A program made the translations under genes and the position numbers. A DNA stretch of 64,000 nucleotides, from the NCBI GenBank assembly GCA_049509515.1, contig JBEKZV010000043.1, forward strand, positions 1-64,000, in the 5' to 3' direction. Below the pieces are notes generated by a model. That model was not told the DNA's origin, did no database searches, and saw only the letters and a list, made by a program, of their open reading frames with translations. Below, piece by piece: positions 58,843 to 64,000 of the stretch; position 1 is the stretch's first letter; each line of letters begins with the position of its first letter. The DNA is from JBEKCP01 sp049509515 (lineage in GTDB: Bacteria; Planctomycetota; Planctomycetia; Pirellulales; Thermoguttaceae).

Positions 58843-60363
58843 TTACAACTCCCAGCCCGGCCGGTATTGCCGGCGCAGGAAGCGGTTGGCGTCCGGGGCG
58901 TTGGTAATGGTCATGCTGTCGCTCTGGAAGTGTACCTTCCGCCCGGCCCGCAGGGCGACGGTGCCCAAGTTGACGGTGTCGGTGATCGCCGCGGCGGACA
59001 GGAAGTTCCCCGGCGAGGGCTCGCCGCCTTTGACGGCACGGACCCAGGGCGTGTAGCGCCCGCCGGGGTCACGCTTCCCGTGCGCGGGGCCGTGCGGCGC
59101 CGCCGTTTCCTTGCCCAGCGGCTCCCGCTTGCCCTTGGCGAACAGTTGCGGGTCCTGCCCGAAGAAACCGGCCATGATCGCCCCGCGCTCGCCGACGAAC
59201 AAAATGCCCTCCGGCGGCATCTCGACGTTGTGCGACTCGAGTTCCTCGGGCAGCCGCGGCTTCATGCCCCCGTCGTACCAGAACAGGTCCAGCGCGGGCG
59301 CGTCGTCCCGTGCCGCGAAGCGGAAACGCATGCAGCACGCGGCCGGGTAGGAGAAATCGTTCGCCGCGGGCCGGCTGATCTGGTCCACGATCGTGCAGGT
59401 GTGGCTGGCCCAGGCCTCGGCACTTGCCGCCGGGCCCAGCCCCAGCGCCGTCATCACCGGCCACAGGCTGTAGATGCCCATGTCGGCCATCGAGCCCCCG
59501 CCGAAATCGTACCAGCCGCGGAAGACTGTGTGCGTGTAGTGCGGGTGATACGGCCGCGGCAGCGCCGGCCCGAGCCACAGGTCCCAGTCGAAACCCTCGG
59601 GCACCGGCGGCCTGTCTCGGGGAATCTCCGTGTATTGCGGCCACACCGGCCGGTTCGACCAGTTGTGGATCTCCCGCAGCGAGCCGATGACCCCTTGCTT
59701 GACCTGCTCGGCGATCCGGCCGGTGCCGGCCGCGACGCCGTAGGCCATCAGGTGCGTGGCCAGCTTGGTCTTGCGGGCCGTCTCGACGACCAGCCGGCCT
59801 TCGGCGATGCGGTTGCCCAGCGGCTTGTGGACCATGACGTGCTTGCCCTGCTTCATCGCCGCGACGGCGATGGTGGCGTGCAGATGGTCGGGCGTCATGA
59901 TTTTCACCGCGTCCAGGCCCTTTTCGTTGGCCAGCAGCTCGCGGAAGTCGGCATAGGCGGAGCAGGCCTTGAATTTCTGCCCGCCCCGCTGCCTGGCGTA
60001 GTAGCCGTCCACCACTTCCCGGCCCACCTCCCGGCCCCCGGGGCAGCCGCCCTGGCCCTCCCGCCACGCCGGATTGCCCAGGTACCCTCGAATGCAGTCG
60101 CGGACGCCGTTCTTGCCCCATTCCACGTAATCGTGGCTGTCGCGGTTCGGGTCGCACACCGCGACAATCTGGACTTCCGGCTCGGCCAGGAGGTCCCCGA
60201 GCTCGTTGAACCCTTGCGTGCCCATGCCGACGTGGGCCAGCGTGATCTTGTCGCTCGGGGCGACGTGGCCGGCCCCGCCCAGGACATGCCGGGGGACGAT
60301 GCTCACTACGCCCGCCGCGACGGCGGATCCCATGAACTTGCGGCGACCGAAGGGGGTTGTCAT
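58843..60363 (-). CDS. Tat-exported Gfo/Idh/MocA-family oxidoreductase
   Basis: A 506-residue NAD(P)-dependent dehydrogenase. A twin-arginine signal (PFGRRKFMGSAVAAGVVSIV) precedes the Rossmann fold (ITLAHVGMGTQGFNELGDLL) and the second beta sheet with MTPDHLHATIAVAAMKQGKH and VMVHKPLGN (the Lys of the EKP-like motif). The C-terminal GFO_IDH_MocA_C domain follows. Planctomycetes hold many such exported proteins, probably for sugar or inositol oxidation at the cell surface; the substrate is unknown. Confidence 0.9.
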   Translation of the reverse strand: MTTPFGRRKFMGSAVAAGVVSIVPRHVLGGAGHVAPSDKITLAHVGMGTQGFNELGDLLAEPEVQIVAVCDPNRDSHDYVEWGKNGVRDCIRGYLGNPAWREGQGGCPGGREVGREVVDGYYARQRGGQKFKACSAYADFRELLANEKGLDAVKIMTPDHLHATIAVAAMKQGKHVMVHKPLGNRIAEGRLVVETARKTKLATHLMAYGVAAGTGRIAEQVKQGVIGSLREIHNWSNRPVWPQYTEIPRDRPPVPEGFDWDLWLGPALPRPYHPHYTHTVFRGWYDFGGGSMADMGIYSLWPVMTALGLGPAASAEAWASHTCTIVDQISRPAANDFSYPAACCMRFRFAARDDAPALDLFWYDGGMKPRLPEELESHNVEMPPEGILFVGERGAIMAGFFGQDPQLFAKGKREPLGKETAAPHGPAHGKRDPGGRYTPWVRAVKGGEPSPGNFLSAAAITDTVNLGTVALRAGRKVHFQSDSMTITNAPDANRFLRRQYRPGWEL

Positions 60364-60395
60364 GGAACGGCTCCTGCGGGGGATCGGGACCGAAA

Positions 60396-60472
60396 GTATC
60401 CGGCACCGGGCACCATGCTCGCATGGTCGGCGTGCCGCGTTTTTTGGACGGCACACGGAGTGTGCCGGATAC
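60396..60472. repeat. GTATCCGGCACACTCCG-related palindrome
   Basis: gtatccggcaccgggcacca and gcacacggagtgtgccggat with ac form an imperfect hairpin upstream of the Gfo/Idh/MocA gene, related to the element at 36350. The right arm matches that element best. The remaining bases to 60647 carry no gene. Confidence 0.65.
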
Positions 60473-60647
60473 TTTGGCGCGGCCTGTGAACGGTTAGTTT
60501 GCCACGGCCATCGTACCGCGCCGGCCGCCGGCCGTCCAGGATCGTGTCGCGCGTTGACTTCCGCCTGTCTTCTCAGTAAGCTCGGGGGTGTACGGTCCGC
60601 GATGTAGTCGGGCCGAGGTCCTACCCGTCCCCGGGAGAAGTGCTGCG

Positions 60648-62657
60648 ATGAGAGCGATATCTGCGAATTTTCTGGCCGGCGCGGCCGGCGCGGCGTGCGC
60701 CGCGGCCGCGGCCGCCGTACTGGCCGGGCAGGCCCTCGCGGCCCAGCCCGGCCCCGTGGGCGTGGTGAGCAACATCAAGGTGCTCTCGGACAAGGTGCCC
60801 GACGTGTCCAGCCTCGAGGCGTGGAAGAAGTCGTTCATCAAGGAGGGGATGAGCGACAAGGAGAAGGCCCTGGCGATCTTCAACACGGAGGTCACGTTCC
60901 AGCAGGCCGACGCGCCGCCCACCGAGTACCTGCAGCGCGAGGACTCCGTGCTGGATCCCATCAAGCTCTTCAACGTCTACGGCTACACGCTGTGCTCGGT
61001 GAGCTCGGCGAACGTCATGTGCCTGGCCCGCTACGTGGGACTGCCGGCGCGGGACTTCACGATCCAGAACCATGTGGTGCCGGAGATTTTCTACGACGGC
61101 GCCTGGCACATGTTCGACGCCGACTTGATCGAGTACTTCCCCAAGGCCGACGGCACGATCGCCTCGATCGCGGAGATCGTCGACGCCGTGAGCAAGTGGA
61201 CGGCCCAGCACCCCGAGTTCGCCAAGCTCAACAAGAGCACCCGCTACGCCTACATGGCCAAGCCCGGCTGGAAGACCGGCCCGGACATCCTCCTCCGCAA
61301 CCCGTTCTACGACGACATGGGCTGGCTGCCCTGCGCCGAGTTCGCCTGGGGCGACACCATGCAGCAGTTCAGCGGGATCGCCAACAACTGGCAGTCGTGC
61401 TACTCGATGGGCTACCGCGTGAACGTCGAGCTCCGCGAGGGGGAGAGGCTCACGCGGAACTGGTTCAACAAGGGGCTGCACGTCAACATGAAGGGCGGCG
61501 GCGACGCGCCGGGCTCGCTCGGGGCGAAGATCGGCGAGGGGTCGTTCCGCCACTCGCCCCGCTGGGGCGACATCGCTCCCGGCCGCGTGGGCAACGGCAC
61601 GCTGGAATACGACGTGCCCCTGGCCGGCGGCCAGTTCCGCGGCGGGGCCCTGACGGCCCTCAACCTGGCCGCCCGCTCCGAAGACCACGCCGGCCCGGCG
61701 GTCCACGTCGCCGACCCGGCCAGCCCGGGCGTCCTGGACATCCGCATGCCTTCCAGCTACGTGTACCTCAGCGGCCGGCTCAGCTTCGCCCCGGTGCTGG
61801 GCGACGGCGGCGCGATCAAGGTGCTCCTCTCCGACAACAACGCTCTGGACTGGAAAGAAGTGGCCGAGGTCGCCGCGGCCGGCAATCAGTCGATCGACCT
61901 CGGGCCGCTGGTGTTCCGCCGCTACGCGTACGTCGTTCGTTTCGTGGTCAAGGGCAAGGGGACCGGGTTGGAGAGCCTCAAGCTGACCCACGACATCCAG
62001 CATTCACAGCGCCCCCTGCCCGCCCTGGCCCGCGGCGAGAACAAGATCACGTTTTCCGCTGGCCCGCCGGAGGGCACCATCACCATCGAGGGCGCCATGG
62101 AGCCCAGTTCCAAGGGCAAGCAACTGCTCGCGGGCGATTTCCATCCCAAGCTCGAAGGCTACGCCCCAGGCGCCTTCCCCCACGGCGAGGGGGAGAAGAG
62201 CATCGCCTTCCCCGTGAAGACCCCCGGCGACATGACGCGGCTGCGGATCTCCGATTACTTCCTGTCCAGCGGCAAGGACAGCATGTACCTCGTTGAAGTG
62301 TCCTTCGACCACGGCAAGACCTGGAAGACGGTCGATCGGCCCGAGGGGCTGTCGGGGCCGCGGATTTTCGCCGGGCGCTACGTGGTGCTCGGCGACGTGC
62401 CCGCGGCCACCCGCTCGGCCCTGGTCCGCTTCCACGCCGTCGGCCGCAACACGCTGGCCCTGTGCAATGCCCGCATCGACGCCGACTACAAGGAGCCCGC
62501 CGGCGGCTTCCGCCCGGTGCAAGTGACCTACGTCTGGGAGGAGGGCGGGCTGGAGAAGAAGGATGTTCACGTGGCCAAGACTCCCGCGGAGAGCTATACC
62601 ATCACCTGCGAGTCCACGCCGGTGATGAAGAGCCTGGTGGTCGAGCTGGCCAAGTGA
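60648..62657 (+). CDS. Secreted transglutaminase-like protein, paralogue of 18636
   Basis: A 669-residue exported protein (Ala-rich signal AGAAGAACAAAAAAVLAGQA). The core shows Cys116 in GYTLCSVSSANVM, His142 in IQNHVVPEIFYD and Asp157 in AWHMFDADLIEYF, matching the Cys-His-Asp triad spacing of transglutaminase-like enzymes and the paralogue at 18.6 kb. The C-terminal half has beta-sandwich and BNR-like segments (EVSFDHGKTWKTVDRPEGLS). The pair is probably the product of a gene duplication. Substrate unknown; cross-linking or hydrolysing surface material is plausible. Confidence 0.65.
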   Translation: MRAISANFLAGAAGAACAAAAAAVLAGQALAAQPGPVGVVSNIKVLSDKVPDVSSLEAWKKSFIKEGMSDKEKALAIFNTEVTFQQADAPPTEYLQREDSVLDPIKLFNVYGYTLCSVSSANVMCLARYVGLPARDFTIQNHVVPEIFYDGAWHMFDADLIEYFPKADGTIASIAEIVDAVSKWTAQHPEFAKLNKSTRYAYMAKPGWKTGPDILLRNPFYDDMGWLPCAEFAWGDTMQQFSGIANNWQSCYSMGYRVNVELREGERLTRNWFNKGLHVNMKGGGDAPGSLGAKIGEGSFRHSPRWGDIAPGRVGNGTLEYDVPLAGGQFRGGALTALNLAARSEDHAGPAVHVADPASPGVLDIRMPSSYVYLSGRLSFAPVLGDGGAIKVLLSDNNALDWKEVAEVAAAGNQSIDLGPLVFRRYAYVVRFVVKGKGTGLESLKLTHDIQHSQRPLPALARGENKITFSAGPPEGTITIEGAMEPSSKGKQLLAGDFHPKLEGYAPGAFPHGEGEKSIAFPVKTPGDMTRLRISDYFLSSGKDSMYLVEVSFDHGKTWKTVDRPEGLSGPRIFAGRYVVLGDVPAATRSALVRFHAVGRNTLALCNARIDADYKEPAGGFRPVQVTYVWEEGGLEKKDVHVAKTPAESYTITCESTPVMKSLVVELAK

Positions 62658-62807
62658 CGTTTTGCGGGGAATAGGGTGGCCAATTGGGTGGCACGCCCAG
62701 AATGGCCGGTTGACCCTCCCGTCCGGTTGTGGTAAAAATAGATGCTCCGGCGGTGGTATTTCCCTGCTGCCGGGGTATGTGGTTGGTATTGCCTTTGGAG
62801 TCCAGAC

Positions 62808-62993
62808 GTGTCAATCAGCGAGCGGAAGAAAGAGCTAAGGCGGCGCCGTCATCGGAAGAAGAAACTCTCGATTTTCGAGCGGAAGTTGCAAAAAGCGACC
62901 GTGTCGGAGCGGGCCATGATTGCCGAGAAGATTCGCGGCCTGACCCCCGGGTGCGAAGTGGTGATCGCCCGCTGGGAACTGGAAAAGCGGTGA
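62808..62993 (+). CDS. DUF6800-type small basic protein
   Basis: A 61-residue highly basic protein from a GTG: VSISERKKELRRRRHRKKKL, then SIFERKLQKATVSERAMIAE and KIRGLTPGCEVVIARWELEK. The pattern fits DUF6800, a small conserved protein typical of planctomycetes as I recall. Function unknown; the basic N-terminus suggests nucleic acid or ribosome binding. Its leader carries no other gene. Confidence 0.7.
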   Translation: MSISERKKELRRRRHRKKKLSIFERKLQKATVSERAMIAEKIRGLTPGCEVVIARWELEKR

Positions 62994-63268
62994 CGGGAAG
63001 GCTGCGGTTGGCCGGGGGCTTGCCGACCGCCCAGTGACCCCATTGCCGGCCGGCCGCCCCGCCGACCCGCTCCGCGGGTGCCCCGGGGGTACCGCGACCG
63101 CCCAGCGAGCCGTTCCACGGGTACGCCGACTGCCTGTGGACCACCGGTCCAGCATGTCCGGCAAGTCAGCGGCCACTTGGCCCGTCTGTTCTGGCCTAAG
63201 ATGCTGCCCGCGGCATAAGATCCTCTCGACGCAGCATTCTCTATTCTCTTCCAGCAGAGCAGCTCAAC

Positions 63269-64000
63269 ATGCGTGGATCGGAGGTGGTAATCACGGGCAT
63301 GGGGGTGGTGAGCCCGATCGGCATCGGCCGCGAGGCATTTTGGGCGGCGCTGGTTTCCGGGCAGAGCGGCGTGCGGCGTATGGAGCTGGTCGACCCGTCG
63401 TCGTTGCCGTCGCCGTTGGCGGCCGAGGTCCGCGACTTCGACCCCAGGGCGTACGTGGTCAACCGCAAGAGCCTGAAAGTCATGTCCCGCGACGCCCAGT
63501 TGGGCATGGCGGCCGCCGCCCTGGCCTGCCGGGACGCCGGCCTCGCGCCCGGCGCGGTCGACCCGGACCGCTTCGGGGTCGTGCTGGGGGCCGCGCGGAT
63601 CTGCAACCCCCTGGAGGAGAGCCAACGGACCTACGGCGCGTGCATGGTCGGCAGCCGGTTCGACTTCGGGCTGTGGGGGACCCGGGCGGTGGCGGCCAGC
63701 TTCCCGCTGGGTTTCCTGCGGGTGTGCCCGAACATGATCGCATCGCACATCTCGATTGCCCATGACGCCCGGGGCCCCAACAACACGATCCACCAGACGG
63801 AGGTTTCCAGCGTGCTGGCGCTGGGCGAGGCCGCGGGGGTCATCCGGCGCGGCGCCGCGGATGTGATGCTGGCCGGCGGGGCGAGCTCGGAGATGCACAT
63901 TTTCGATTGCGTCCGGCGGTGCGTGATGGGGATCCTCTCGCCGCGGCAGGAGGACCCGGCGTCGGTGGTGCGGCCGTTCGATGCCTGCCGCGACGGCCAG
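63269..64000 (+). CDS. Ketosynthase-like protein lacking active-site Cys, partial
   Basis: The first 244 residues of a condensing-enzyme-fold protein, cut by the window end. VVITGMGVVSPIGIG begins the KAS I/II fold, and GPNNTIHQTEVSSVLALGEA is where TACASS normally stands. Here the codon at 63800-63802 gives Glu178 in place of the nucleophilic Cys. AGGASSEMHIFDCV follows normally. Ketosynthases with Gln here act as chain-length factors or decarboxylases (KSbeta or KSQ); Glu is rarer. It is likely part of a type II polyketide- or fatty-acid-like pair with a Cys-bearing partner beyond the window. Confidence 0.82.
   Translation, partial: MRGSEVVITGMGVVSPIGIGREAFWAALVSGQSGVRRMELVDPSSLPSPLAAEVRDFDPRAYVVNRKSLKVMSRDAQLGMAAAALACRDAGLAPGAVDPDRFGVVLGAARICNPLEESQRTYGACMVGSRFDFGLWGTRAVAASFPLGFLRVCPNMIASHISIAHDARGPNNTIHQTEVSSVLALGEAAGVIRRGAADVMLAGGASSEMHIFDCVRRCVMGILSPRQEDPASVVRPFDACRDGQ

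Overview
The window reads as chromosome of a high-GC member of the Planctomycetota, probably close to Pirellulales or Thermoguttaceae-like lineages. Supporting markers are a DUF1559 prepilin-like protein, a DUF6800-type small protein, a giant secreted DUF1583/PQQ-propeller-type protein, NPCBM plus discoidin-domain secreted proteins, a Tat-exported Gfo/Idh/MocA oxidoreductase, a sulfatase, GH172 and GH116 glycosidases and a very large number of dispersed palindromic repeats. Genus cannot be set from the sequence alone.

Layout. (1) 1-10.9 kb: a mobile element, every gene on the minus strand, running from a tyrosine integrase through two excisionase-like HTH proteins, a ParB-like protein, a primase-helicase and a string of tiny genes to a DUF5681-like protein and a terminase large subunit. 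No capsid, portal or tail gene is present, so it is either a deleted prophage or a satellite-like element. A methyltransferase fragment lies beyond its left end. (2) 11.2-17.4 kb: a CoA-chemistry neighbourhood with a benzoate-CoA-ligase-type enzyme, a KAS III enzyme and a tandem ACT protein, followed by a tight minus-strand operon of 2-hydroxyacyl-CoA dehydratase/benzoyl-CoA-reductase-type protein, its ATP-dependent activase and a metallo-beta-lactamase-fold hydrolase. (3) 17.5-28 kb: a NYN/LOTUS-type RNase-like protein and mostly secreted, poorly characterised proteins, several of low complexity. (4) 28.1-31 kb: two related toxin-antitoxin pairs flanking a nuclease that joins an EVE/PUA-like domain to a PD-(D/E)XK domain, a small defence island. 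(5) 31.3-36.3 kb: secreted NPCBM/discoidin protein and a clan-A glycoside hydrolase. (6) 37.3-45.4 kb: a second integrase, then a plus-strand block of arylsulfatase, HlyD-type adaptor, DUF2252 and DUF4239 proteins that looks imported. (7) 46.3-62.7 kb: divergent GH172 and GH116 glycosidases, SIMPL protein, AlkD, a shrunken glycosidase remnant, cupin, DUF1559 prepilin-like protein, EF-hand lipoprotein, Gfo/Idh/MocA protein and a transglutaminase-like protein. (8) The window ends inside a ketosynthase whose active-site Cys is replaced by Glu.

The most interesting points are the one-subunit dehydratase/activase/MBL operon beside an aryl-CoA ligase and KAS III; the EVE-nuclease between two related toxin-antitoxin modules; the capsidless terminase island with a hairpin/iteron region; the Cys-less ketosynthase; and a transglutaminase-like paralogue pair at 18.6 and 60.6 kb. 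No tRNA, rRNA or confident CRISPR array was seen. All family assignments are by reading motifs, with no database search.
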